Positions 1 through 8,018 of a stretch of DNA of 15,243 bases are shown here, in pieces. Position 1 is the stretch's first letter; each line of letters starts with the position of its first letter. This stretch comes from DATBIO01 sp036556965 (GTDB lineage Bacteria; Acidobacteriota; Vicinamibacteria; Fen-336): assembly GCA_036556965.1 (NCBI GenBank), contig DATBIO010000246.1:1-15243 (forward strand), read 5' to 3'. The position numbers and the translations under genes were made by a program. Below the pieces are notes generated by a model. It saw nothing but the letters and a program-made list of their open reading frames with translations. It did no database searches and was not told the origin of the DNA.

Positions 1-43
1 CGACGCGGACGAGCACGTTCCCGCGCCGGCCGCGCCTGACCGG

Positions 44-1375
44 TCAGGGACGGCGTCCCTCGATCGCGCAAGGGTCGACGAACGCAGGAGGCGGCTCGGG
101 GGTGCGGGAGAGGCCGAGGTACGGGTAGACCTCGTCGGCGCCCAGCGTCTCGGGCAGACGGTCGACGTTGGAGGCCACGAAGCCCACGCTGGCGCCCTCG
201 GTCGCGCTCCCGTGCGTGCCCCTCATGCGCGCGAGCGCGTCGAAGAGCCCGCTGCCGTAGTGCCATCCGTCCGCGAGGCTGACGACGACGCTGGCCGGGT
301 GGGCGACGTACGACCGCAGGCCGCGCTCGACCCGCGCCCGCAGATCGGGATAACGGTCCGGCGGACGGTCGAGGGGGTCGGCTTCGTCGTCGCGGGACAC
401 CGCTCTCACCCGGTCGCCTTCGCGCCAAGCCGCGAAGTCGACCTCCGGCGCGCGGGCGAGCGCGCGAGCGACACCCGCCTCGTCGCCGCAGCGGGTGTAG
501 AGCGTGATGGCGCCGACCAGGCCGTAGGCGGGCGCCACGACGTCGCCCGTGGTCTCGAGCCGCGACCTCAGGCGGTAACCGCCCTTGGCGAGGGCGGCCT
601 CGAGATCCATGCGGCGGCTGGGAACGGCCGTCGTCCCGTGGTCCGAGAAGAGGACGACGCGGCGCTCGGCGCCCCCCGCGGCGAGGAAGCCCCTCACGAC
701 CCGGTCCACCAGGCGCAGGCACTCTTCCAGGCCCTTGCGGCCCCGGACGTGCCCGAGCGCGTCGGTCCCCCCGAAGTAGAGCACCAACTCCTCGTCCTCG
801 CTGGTGTGGAGGATCTCTTCGATCCTGTGCAGCTCGGCGCGTGAGACGGTCATCGGGAAGTAGTAGATCGTCACTCCCCACAGGTGCGGGGGCTCCCAGT
901 CGAAGAGCTCGTGGAACGGGGCCACCCGCCGGTAGCGGTTCCCGAGCCGGTCTTTCACGCCGCCGCCCACGCGGTTCGCGACCGGGTCGTAGTACCTGTC
1001 CTCGTACCCCAGGCCCGGCGCGGTCTTCAGGATCGCCGCGTACCCGACGTTGGTGAGCGAGGGAAAGGGCGCCACCATGCGCGCCGCGGGAAAGAACTCG
1101 CGGAACAGCCCCTGCCGCTGCAGGCGCGCGAAGACCGCGTGGGGCACGGCGTCGATCGCGATCACGACGGTACGGGCCGGCCGCGAGCCGGGAACGGGCG
1201 CCCGGGCCACGCGCTTCAGCCGGCCCTGCTCGATCGTCTGGATGTGGTCGATGCGCGCGTCGCCGTCGAGGTCGACGCCGACCGTCACGGGCGGAGGCCT
1301 GAGCCCCGTGGCACAGCCTGCGCAAAGGGCCGGCGCCGTCAGCGCGGCGAGGAGCGCCCGTGCGGACGCGCCCAT
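44..1375 (-). CDS. Exported type I phosphodiesterase / nucleotide pyrophosphatase-like protein (alkaline phosphatase superfamily)
   Basis: This 443-residue protein should hydrolyse a phosphate mono- or diester outside the cytoplasm with two metal ions; the substrate is unknown. Seen in sequence: an N-terminal signal (hydrophobic about 7-20) ending in Cys-Ala-Gly-Cys21, an imperfect lipobox because -3 is Cys. A Ca-binding-type loop DLDGDARID follows (35-43). The superfamily's key residues are all present: Asp75 in VVIAIDAVPH, nucleophile Thr108 in FPSLTN, Asp205 and His209 in DALGH, Asp245 and His246 in SDHG, and His388 in RGTHGS. That order and spacing fit PF01663. The ATG at 1375 is the only start placed before a signal peptide; I see no strong ribosome binding site before it. 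The gene stands alone, 216 bases downstream of the DUF3060 gene on the same strand. Fold is confident, substrate and lipidation are not. Confidence 0.88.
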   Translation of the reverse strand: MGASARALLAALTAPALCAGCATGLRPPPVTVGVDLDGDARIDHIQTIEQGRLKRVARAPVPGSRPARTVVIAIDAVPHAVFARLQRQGLFREFFPAARMVAPFPSLTNVGYAAILKTAPGLGYEDRYYDPVANRVGGGVKDRLGNRYRRVAPFHELFDWEPPHLWGVTIYYFPMTVSRAELHRIEEILHTSEDEELVLYFGGTDALGHVRGRKGLEECLRLVDRVVRGFLAAGGAERRVVLFSDHGTTAVPSRRMDLEAALAKGGYRLRSRLETTGDVVAPAYGLVGAITLYTRCGDEAGVARALARAPEVDFAAWREGDRVRAVSRDDEADPLDRPPDRYPDLRARVERGLRSYVAHPASVVVSLADGWHYGSGLFDALARMRGTHGSATEGASVGFVASNVDRLPETLGADEVYPYLGLSRTPEPPPAFVDPCAIEGRRP

Positions 1376-1591
1376 CTCAGCGCGCGACGCAGCGGCGCCG
1401 CCTGGAGACGCGGACGCGCGAGACGTCGTCCCTGGTCGTCACGGTGCTGCGGCAGACCATCGACGCCGATGGATCGCCGCACTTCTCGACCGCGCGCGCG
1501 GGGGTCGGCTTCCAGATGCTCACGGACCAAGGCTGCCGGCATCTCGACGACCGCGACGGCCCGCCAGCGAGCACGGCGGACGGCGCCCCGG
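1376..1591. other. Gap with two competing small reading frames, unresolved
   Basis: This 216-base gap separates the phosphodiesterase gene from the DUF3060 gene. A plus-strand frame (GTG 1360 to TGA 1611, 83 codons) and a minus-strand frame (1574 to 1377, 65 codons) both run across it. They share the same wobble column, so strong G/C at third positions cannot tell them apart. The plus frame has a fairly protein-like core around residues 23-60 (for example TSSLVVTVLRQTIDADGS). However, it overlaps the starts and ends of both flanking genes and lacks a clear ribosome binding site. The gap must also hold the promoter of the phosphodiesterase gene unless that gene is read through from the DUF3060 gene. 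It may contain a small gene, a gene remnant, or no gene. Confidence 0.3.
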
Positions 1592-2329
1592 CTAGCGCCC
1601 CGCGCGCTTGACGGTGTTGCCCGACCCGACGTCCTCCACGGTGGGAGCGCTCCCGTGCTCACCCGCCGACCACGTGATGCGGTTCTGGTCGCCTGCCACG
1701 CGGATCAGGCGCGCGCCGAACTGCAGGGTGATGGTGTTCCTGTCCCCGTTCACGACCAGGTTGGGGCAGTTGCGGAGGGTGAGCGTGTTCCCGCTGCCCT
1801 CCACCGTCGCCGTCCCCCCGGCGCAGTTGTAGAGCTTCTCGCCATCGCTCTCGCGGACGGTGATGGACCCCGGGTGGGTGTCGGGAGGGGGCGCGGGAGC
1901 GCCTGCCCCCGCGGGCACGGTGGCGGCCGCGCCGGCCCCGCTCTCCTCCACGCGCGCGGCCGGGGCCGAAGAGGCTGCGCGCGGGGACGAGGATGCCGCG
2001 ACACGCACGACCGCGCTGTCGAGACCCTGGTTCTCGATGACCGGCTCCTTCCCGTCGAGCCCTTGCTCCCACTCGACGCGGTGGCCGGTCCCGCTCACGG
2101 TCAGCCGCCCCAGGCTCTCCACGCGGACCGTGCTTCGCTCGCCGGTCAGCACGACGTGCGTGCACCTGCCCCGCAGCGTCAGCTGGTGGCGGCTGCCGGT
2201 GATGGTCACGGTCTGCCCGGCGCAGTCGATGGACCGCTTGGCGCGCTCGCCCATGACCATCTCGTCCGCGGTCGCCGGCCCCGCCAGCACGGCCACGACG
2301 ACGAGCGCCCGCGATCCCGGCATGCCCAT
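1592..2329 (-). CDS. Secreted protein with two DUF3060-like beta-repeats
   Basis: This exported protein has 245 residues from the ATG at 2329; its function is unknown. A signal peptide (hydrophobic about 8-20) ends in ATA before Asp22. Two repeats follow, at about 34-107 and 167-240. Each has the pattern Cys-Ala-Gly, short Thr/Val strands, G(D/E)xN/S turns, a second Cys 19-20 residues on (C36/C56 and C169/C188) and a final Gly-(hydrophobic)-(D/N) turn, as in DUF3060 (PF11259). The paired cysteines probably form one disulfide per repeat. An Ala/Pro/Ser-rich linker (about 111-155) separates the repeats. A GTG at 2365 would add 12 residues. I prefer 2329 because the signal peptide then starts properly, a G-run lies about 10 bases upstream, and a candidate promoter would start transcription close to 2365. 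The domain call is by pattern recognition. Confidence 0.8.
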   Translation of the reverse strand: MGMPGSRALVVVAVLAGPATADEMVMGERAKRSIDCAGQTVTITGSRHQLTLRGRCTHVVLTGERSTVRVESLGRLTVSGTGHRVEWEQGLDGKEPVIENQGLDSAVVRVAASSSPRAASSAPAARVEESGAGAAATVPAGAGAPAPPPDTHPGSITVRESDGEKLYNCAGGTATVEGSGNTLTLRNCPNLVVNGDRNTITLQFGARLIRVAGDQNRITWSAGEHGSAPTVEDVGSGNTVKRAGR

Positions 2330-2374
2330 GCGTATCGTGCCCCCCGTGCCGTGTGAACCGCTCACCGGCGGGCC

Positions 2375-2403
2375 ACCATAATCTCGCGGCGCTCGTGCTG
2401 CAA
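2375..2403 (-). promoter_or_regulatory. Candidate sigma70-type promoter for the DUF3060 gene
   Basis: On the minus strand TTGCAG (2403-2398) and TATGGT (2380-2375) are separated by 17 bases. Each box matches the consensus only partly. A start near 2368 would give a leader of about 39 bases to the ATG at 2329. It lies just after the tRNA gene, whose transcript could also read into this gene. Confidence 0.35.
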
Positions 2404-2434
2404 ACTCCGGCCGCCGGCTGCTCGAAAGGAAAAA

Positions 2435-2511
2435 TGGTGCGCCCCGGGCGATTCGAACGCCCGACCTACAGATTCGTAGTCTGTTGCTCTATCCAGCTGA
2501 GCTAGGGGCGC
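2435..2511 (-). tRNA. tRNA-Arg (anticodon ACG), CCA encoded
   Basis: A complete 77-base cloverleaf is read on the minus strand. The acceptor stem GCGCCCC/GGGGCGC pairs perfectly over 7 bases, followed by discriminator A and an encoded CCA (2437-2435). The D arm is TAGCTCAGCTGGATAGAGC, the anticodon stem ACAGA/TCTGT holds loop CTACGAA, and the T arm GGGCG-TTCGAAT-CGCCC is standard. Anticodon ACG is expected to be deaminated to ICG by TadA and to read CGU, CGC and CGA. Directly after CCA the transcript has a T-rich tract (T5-CC-T3, 2434-2425), which may help end transcription though no separate hairpin precedes it. Confidence 0.97.
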
Positions 2512-2524
2512 ACTGAAGAAGGGA

Positions 2525-2553
2525 ATCATAGCCGCTGGCGCGCGGCCAGGCAA
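2525..2553 (-). promoter_or_regulatory. sigma70-type promoter of the tRNA-Arg gene
   Basis: On the minus strand TTGCCT (2553-2548) and TATGAT (2530-2525) are spaced by exactly 17 bases. TATGAT matches the -10 consensus at five of six positions and TTGCCT the -35 at four of six. The -10 box ends 13 bases before the tRNA 5' end, leaving a leader of about 6 bases. This is the best promoter in the window and makes the tRNA independent of the operon upstream. Confidence 0.6.
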
Positions 2554-2563
2554 CCGGGGCCCG

Positions 2564-3295
2564 TCAGAACACGCCGGCCAGCGCCGCCTTCCCCAGCACG
2601 TAGACGGCCCAGGGCACGAAGACGGTGGCCACCGCCCAGCCCGTGGGCTTGCGGTGGGCCACCGCGTAGCCCACCGCCATCAGCCACAGCGTCCAGAGGG
2701 TGAAGAGGTCGATGCTCTCCAGCAGCGAGTAGAGGAAGGCCGGGGTGTCCGCCTTGTCCAGGAAGGCGGCGGGGCCCGCCAGGAGCGCCGTGCGCGGGTC
2801 GGCATTCCACTCGTCCTTGAGGGCGATGGTGCCGAGCAGCAGGGGCACGCTGATCAGGCCCACGGCCAGGAAGGACCAGGCCACGACACCCATCGACCCG
2901 CCGAAGGTGACGTCGCCGCCCCGCACGAAGCGGAAGAGGAAGAGGTAGAGGGCGGCCACGAAGAAGACGAGGATGGCCACGAACACCGGGCCCATCCAGG
3001 CGAAGACCGGGAACAGGGAGAGCTGCTGCTCTATGACCTGGGCCTTCTGCTCGGGCGCCAGGTTGGCGGCGCGGGGGGAGGCCTCGATCTGCTCGGTCAT
3101 GAACTCGCGGGGATCCACCTTGCTCATCCAGACGGCGGTGAAGCCCAGGTTGAGGGCCATGACGCCGGCCAGCGCGATCCACCAGCGCGGCCGCGGCAGG
3201 AGGGAGGCGAAGGCTTCGCGCGGGGCGGTGAAGAGCTGGCCGAGGATCCCGGCCAGCGAGGGGGCGTCCGGGGCGGCGGCGGTGGTGTCGCTCAT
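2564..3295 (-). CDS. Yip1-family integral membrane protein, last gene of the exporter operon
   Basis: A 243-residue inner-membrane protein of unknown role. A polar N-terminus is followed by about five hydrophobic segments (roughly 38-58, 98-122, 134-158, 192-212, 218-240). A soluble loop (about 60-95, charged, with PEQKAQVIEQ) lies between the first two. Layout and length fit the Yip1 domain family (PF04893), which is common in bacteria and uncharacterised there. The start is the ATG at 3295, which overlaps the TGA of the second permease in ATGA. The reading frame stays open far upstream, but that part is antisense-like shadow of the permease gene. Translational coupling to the permease suggests it helps assemble, or works with, the transporter. 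It is the last gene before the tRNA. Confidence 0.85.
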   Translation of the reverse strand: MSDTTAAAPDAPSLAGILGQLFTAPREAFASLLPRPRWWIALAGVMALNLGFTAVWMSKVDPREFMTEQIEASPRAANLAPEQKAQVIEQQLSLFPVFAWMGPVFVAILVFFVAALYLFLFRFVRGGDVTFGGSMGVVAWSFLAVGLISVPLLLGTIALKDEWNADPRTALLAGPAAFLDKADTPAFLYSLLESIDLFTLWTLWLMAVGYAVAHRKPTGWAVATVFVPWAVYVLGKAALAGVF

Positions 3296-4551
3296 TCGTA
3301 GCGCAGGGCCTCGATGGGGTCCAGCCGCGCGGCCTTGGCCGCCGGCCAGAGGCCGAAGAACAGGCCGACGAAGAGCGCGGTGAAGAAGGCCACCAGCACC
3401 CACACCGGCTGCACCACGGCGGGGAAGGGCGAGAAGCGGTTCACCAGCCAGGCGATGCCGCCCCCCACCAGGATGCCGAGGATTCCGCCCACCCCCGTGA
3501 GGGTCACGGCCTCGGTCAGGAACTGGGCCAGGATGTCCCGGCGCTTGGCCCCCAGCGCCTTGCGCACGCCGATCTCGCGCGTCCGCTCCGTGACGGAGAC
3601 CAGCATGATGTTCATGACCCCCACCCCGCCCACCACCAGCCCGATGGAGGAGATGGCGATCATCACCATGTAGATGCCGCCCGTGAACTGGCGGTACAGG
3701 TCGGTGAGCGCGTCCTGGGTGAAGACGGAGAAGTTGGACTTGTCCGTGAAGCGCAGCTTGCGCTTGCGGCGCAGCAGCTCCTCCACCTGGTCCACCGCGG
3801 TGTCGAGGGCGGCGGGGGTCACCGGGCGCAGGTCGGCCACCAGGAAGTTGAAGCGCCCGTCCCGGCGCTGCACGGAGCCCAGGGGGATCATGATGATGTT
3901 GTCCCGGCTCTGCCAGAGGAACTTGCCCTTCTTCTCCATCACCCCCACCACGCGGAAGCGGCGCCCGTCCAGGGTGATCTCCTTCTCCAGGGGGTCCACG
4001 TAGGGGAAGAGGGCGTCCACCACGTCCGCGCCGATGACGGCCACCCGCGCCGAGCGCTGGACGTCGATCTCGGAGAGGAAGCGGCCCTTCTCCACGAAGG
4101 CGTCGTGCACGATCTCGTAAGCCTCCGTGGTCCCCAGCACCGTGCAGTCCTTCACCCGCTGGTTCCCGTACTTGATGAGCTCCACCCGGAGCAGCTCCAT
4201 GGGGGCGATGGCGCGCACGGCGGGCAGCTCCGCGATCTCCCGCACCTCCGTCTCCGCCAGGCCCTTGCGCCGCCGCCACTCCTCGTCGGAGATGCTCTCG
4301 CCGGGCTGGAAGGGGCGGATGAGGATGACGGCCGAGCCCAGGGCCTCGATCTGCTTGGCCATGGAGCTGTTGAGCCCGGCCACGATGGAGGACATGCCGG
4401 TGACGGTCATGATGCCCATGACCACGCCCAGGATGGTGAGGGCGGCCCGCATCTTGTAGGCGCGGATGGCGGAGAGGCCCATGCCCACCGCCTCGCGCAG
4501 GGCGAAGAGGAGGGGGAAGCGGGCGGTGATGCGCCGGGCCACCGTGGTCAT
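3292..4551 (-). CDS. ABC transporter permease, MacB/FtsX type (second permease)
   Basis: A 419-residue transmembrane subunit with the MacB-type order. It has a first helix (about 36-58), a large periplasmic MacB_PCD-like domain (about 60-285), then three helices (about 292-318, 347-370, 383-405) forming the FtsX-like domain (PF02687). The coupling region after helix 2 carries TEREIGVRKALGA-like sequence (around 321-341) where the ATPase docks. An N-terminal amphipathic stretch (about 8-28) precedes helix 1. It ends in ARLDPIEALRYE, a typical C-terminus of this family. The ATG at 4551 overlaps the stop of the first permease (ATGA). It is a diverged paralogue of that gene: 31 of 35 residues around the coupling motif are identical, while the periplasmic domains differ widely. 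The two probably form a heterodimer as LolC and LolE do. Confidence 0.93.
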   Translation of the reverse strand: MTTVARRITARFPLLFALREAVGMGLSAIRAYKMRAALTILGVVMGIMTVTGMSSIVAGLNSSMAKQIEALGSAVILIRPFQPGESISDEEWRRRKGLAETEVREIAELPAVRAIAPMELLRVELIKYGNQRVKDCTVLGTTEAYEIVHDAFVEKGRFLSEIDVQRSARVAVIGADVVDALFPYVDPLEKEITLDGRRFRVVGVMEKKGKFLWQSRDNIIMIPLGSVQRRDGRFNFLVADLRPVTPAALDTAVDQVEELLRRKRKLRFTDKSNFSVFTQDALTDLYRQFTGGIYMVMIAISSIGLVVGGVGVMNIMLVSVTERTREIGVRKALGAKRRDILAQFLTEAVTLTGVGGILGILVGGGIAWLVNRFSPFPAVVQPVWVLVAFFTALFVGLFFGLWPAAKAARLDPIEALRYE

Positions 4552-5789
4552 TCGTTCCTCAGCGCGACCACGGGGTCCAGGCGCGCCGCGCGGCTGGCCG
4601 GGTAGATGCCGGCCAGCAGGCCCACGGCGCTGGAGACGAAGAGGGCGAGGAGCACCGCCCACAGCCGGACGGGGGCGTTGAAGTCCACGGACATGATGCT
4701 GCCCAGGATCATGGCCAGCCCGCCCGAGAGCACGGCGGCCCCCAGCACGCCCAGCACGCCCCCGCAGGCGGAGAGGATGACCGACTCCACCAGGAACTGG
4801 CGGAGGATGTCGCGGCGGCGCGCGCCCAGTGCCTTGCGCACGCCGATCTCGCGGATGCGCTCCGTCACCGTGACGAGCATGATGTTCATGACCACCACCC
4901 CCCCCACCATGAGGCTGATGGCGGTGACCACGATGGTCACCACGTAGATGCCGCGGGTGAGGCTGTTCCACAGCTCCATCACCGTCTCCCCCGTCTCCAC
5001 GTTGAAGTCGTCCTCCTTGGCGAAGCCCAGGTGGCGGCGGATGCGCATGGCCAGGCGCGCCTGGTCCTGGGCCTCCTCGAAGGAGTCCATGGTGCGGGCC
5101 TCCGCCTGGATGGTGACGGAGCGGCGGCTGCCGTAGAGCTTGCGCCAGGTGGTGATGGGGAGCCAGACGAAGTTGTCCTGGCTCTCCCCGAAGATCTTGC
5201 CCTTGCGCTCCGCCACTCCCACCACCTTCACGGGATAGGTCTCCAGGAGGATGGTCTGGCCCACCGGCTCGCGCTGGCCGAAGAAGGCGTCGAGGAGGTC
5301 CGGGCCGATGACGGCCACCGGGCGCGCGGCGTCCACGTCCTCCTGCACGAGCTGCCGCCCCGCCAGGAGGTCGCGCACGGTGCCGATGCGCGGGTAGTTC
5401 TCGGTGACGCCCATGACGCGCACGTTCTGCTGGCGCACGCGCCCGTGGCGGGCGGTGGTGGAGGTGGCCAGCATGGCCCCCACCTCGGAGCAGGCGTGGC
5501 AGGCCGCGCGCACCGCCGCCACGTCCTCCAGGGTGATGTCCTTGCGCTTGTTCATCTCCAGGAACACTTCACGGCTGGTGATGACCTCGGGCATCTTCTG
5601 CACGCTGAAGCTCTTGGAGCCCAGCTCGAGCACCTTCTCCGCCATGTAACGGTCGAGGCCCTCGGTGATGGCCACCACCGCGATCACGGAGGAGACGCCG
5701 ATGAGGATCCCGAGCACGGTGAGCAACGCGCGCAGCTTGCTGGCCCGCAGCGAGTCGAAGGCGATGCGGATGGCTTCCCCGAAGGGCAT
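4548..5789 (-). CDS. ABC transporter permease, MacB/FtsX type (first permease)
   Basis: A 413-residue transmembrane subunit. An N-terminal amphipathic stretch leads to helix 1 (about 20-42), then a periplasmic domain (about 45-275), then helices at about 281-307, 333-362 and 375-397. The FtsX-like coupling motif (TERIREIGVRKALGARRRDIL) spans 309-329, and the protein ends in ARLDPVVALRNE. A Cys97-His-Ala-Cys100 pair sits in the predicted periplasmic domain and is absent from the second permease. The ATG at 5789 follows the ATPase stop by 9 bases, with GGGA five bases upstream. It ends in an ATGA overlap with the second permease. With the ATPase and adaptor it should move a substrate out of, or away from, the inner membrane. 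The substrate cannot be read from sequence. Confidence 0.93.
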   Translation of the reverse strand: MPFGEAIRIAFDSLRASKLRALLTVLGILIGVSSVIAVVAITEGLDRYMAEKVLELGSKSFSVQKMPEVITSREVFLEMNKRKDITLEDVAAVRAACHACSEVGAMLATSTTARHGRVRQQNVRVMGVTENYPRIGTVRDLLAGRQLVQEDVDAARPVAVIGPDLLDAFFGQREPVGQTILLETYPVKVVGVAERKGKIFGESQDNFVWLPITTWRKLYGSRRSVTIQAEARTMDSFEEAQDQARLAMRIRRHLGFAKEDDFNVETGETVMELWNSLTRGIYVVTIVVTAISLMVGGVVVMNIMLVTVTERIREIGVRKALGARRRDILRQFLVESVILSACGGVLGVLGAAVLSGGLAMILGSIMSVDFNAPVRLWAVLLALFVSSAVGLLAGIYPASRAARLDPVVALRNE

Positions 5790-5798
5790 GCCGGTCCC

Positions 5799-6547
<749 letters not shown>

Positions 6548-6551
<4 letters not shown>

Positions 6552-7849
6552 CGCCGCTCCTTCTTCTCCTTCTCCAGCTTCACGCGCGCCTCGTCCTTCA
6601 GCGTGCGCAGCGTCTTGTAGGAGCCGGTCACCACCTCTTCGCCTTCCTTCAGCCCCTCCAGGATCTCGATCTGCGTCTCCCCCATGGTGCCGGTCTTGAC
6701 CGGCCGGAAGGCGGCCTTGCCCTTGTCCACCACGAACACGCCCTCCTTCTCCTCGTCGCGGCTGGCCGCGCTCTTCTTGACGATGGGCTGGGGCTCGTCC
6801 TCCGCCGCCTGCACGGTGGAGGGGTCCACCACCTTCCCCTCCTTGTTGACCTGCCGCACCACCACGGACTGGATGGGCACGGCCAGGACGCCCGGCCGCC
6901 GCGCCGTCACCACGTCCGCGGTGGCGTTGAGCCCCGAGCGCAGCGAGGCGGGAGGGTCGAGCAGGGTGATGGTGACCTTGAAGTCCTTGGCCTGGCTCCC
7001 CCCCGCGCTGCCCGCGGCGGCCGCGGCCTGGCCGCGGGGGATGGCCGAGGAGCCGATCTTCCTCACCGTGCCCTTCACCTGGATGTCGCCCAGGGCGTCC
7101 ACGCGCACGGTGGCCTCCTGCCCCACGGCCACGTTGCGGATGTCGGTCTCGTCCACCAGCACCTCGACCTCCATCACGGACAGGTCGCCGATGGTCATGA
7201 TCACGGTGGGCTGGAAGCTCTGGGCGCCGATGACCACCTCGCCCTCTTCCTTCTGCAGGCTGGTGACCACGCCGTCCATGGGGGCGGGCACGGTGGTCTT
7301 GATGAGGTCGTCGCGGTTGGTCTCGAGCATGGCCGCCTGCTGGGCGATGCGCTTGCGCTGCGACTCCACCACGGCCAGCTTCATCTTCACTTCCGCGCGC
7401 ACCTGGTCTATGGCCTGGTCGGAGATGAGGCGCTCGGCGTGCATGCTCTCCGAGCGCGCGAGGTCCAGGCGGCTCTGCTCGAGGTCGGCCTGGGCGCGGG
7501 TCAGGTCGGCGCGCGCCGCCTCCAGGGCGGCCTCGGACTGCCGCTCCCCCGCCTCGAAGCGAGAGGAGTCGATGCGGGCCAGCACCTGGCCCGTGCGCAC
7601 GCGGTCTCCCTCCTTCACCCCGAGGTGGGTGATGCGGCCCGACACGTTGGCGCTCACGTTGACGTAGCGCTGTGGCTTGATCTCGCCGGAGGCCGTCACC
7701 ACGGAGACGATGTCCGCGCGGCCCGCCTTCTCCGTCTGCACGGCCACGCGGTTGCGCCGCTCGCGGGTGAGGTTGACTCCGAGCACGGCGGCCAGCACCA
7801 GCGCCGCCGCCACGATCAGGATGACGCGCGTCCTCTTGGAAATGGCCAT
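6548..7849 (-). CDS. Periplasmic adaptor (membrane fusion) protein, MacA/HlyD family
   Basis: A 433-residue adaptor that would link the inner-membrane transporter to the outer envelope. It has one N-terminal membrane anchor (about 9-26), then beta-barrel/lipoyl half-motifs (around 52-92, VSANVSGRITHLGVKEGDRV, and 185-210, VPAPMDGVVTSLQKEEGEVV). Between them lies an alpha-helical hairpin (about 98-182) rich in Ala, Arg, Glu and Gln. A barrel domain (about 214-330) and a membrane-proximal C-terminal part (about 368-420) follow. Two insertions stand out: a Gly/Ala/Ser loop (272-286) and a charged, probably flexible stretch (334-369). The start is the ATG at 7849, with the strong ribosome binding site AAGGAAGGA (7859-7851) close by. 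It is the first gene of the operon, reading into the ATPase through a GTGA overlap. No TolC-like gene is in the window. Confidence 0.93.
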
Positions 7850-8018
7850 GTCCTTCCTTGTGGGAGCGGGCGGCGCCGCGGCCGGCCGGCGGCCCTCGGG
7901 CCGGCCGAGCCGTTCAAGAAGTGACGATGGCCGCGGCAGAAATGTTCGAGGGCCGCCCGAGAGCCCATGTTAGGATACCGTCCCGCCTGGTTACAAACGC
8001 CCGCATGCCGGAGGTGAC
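7850..8018. promoter_or_regulatory. Divergent control region between the exporter operon and the diguanylate cyclase gene
   Basis: Both transcription units start here. A perfect 8-base inverted repeat, CGGCCGGC (7883-7890) and GCCGGCCG (7900-7907), lies in the leader of the adaptor gene; its 9-base loop can itself pair as GGCC-CTCG-GGCC. A weak minus-strand promoter can be drawn as TTGTAA (7996-7991) and TAACAT (7972-7967) with an 18-base spacer. It would give a leader of about 110 bases containing the hairpin. On the plus strand GGAGG (8010-8014) precedes the GTG at 8019; I see no convincing plus promoter. Confidence 0.3.

Noticed and set aside
1..43. Possible 3' end of a converging plus-strand gene (TGA at 37-39)
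   Set aside because: Only 12 codons are visible, all low-complexity Arg/Ala/Gly, which cannot be told from chance.
212..844. 210-codon plus-strand frame
   Set aside because: It lies fully antisense to the phosphodiesterase gene, whose complete catalytic motif set proves the minus strand. It is rich in Arg, Ala, Pro and Gly as expected for shadow frames at high GC.
884..2356. 490-codon plus-strand frame
   Set aside because: Antisense to the phosphodiesterase and DUF3060 genes; composition is Arg/Gly/His-rich with no domain pattern.
2435..2511. tRNA-Arg as an integration site of a mobile element
   Set aside because: No second copy of the tRNA 3' end, integrase or transposase is visible in the window; neighbours look like ordinary chromosomal genes.
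3296..4279. N-terminal extension of the Yip1-family protein (frame open to 4279)
   Set aside because: The extension overlaps the permease gene and is low-complexity Gly/Arg/Ala/His sequence; the ATGA overlap at 3292-3295 is the natural start.
7971..7976. TAGGAT as a plus-strand -10 box for the cyclase gene
   Set aside because: No acceptable -35 hexamer lies 15-19 bases upstream.
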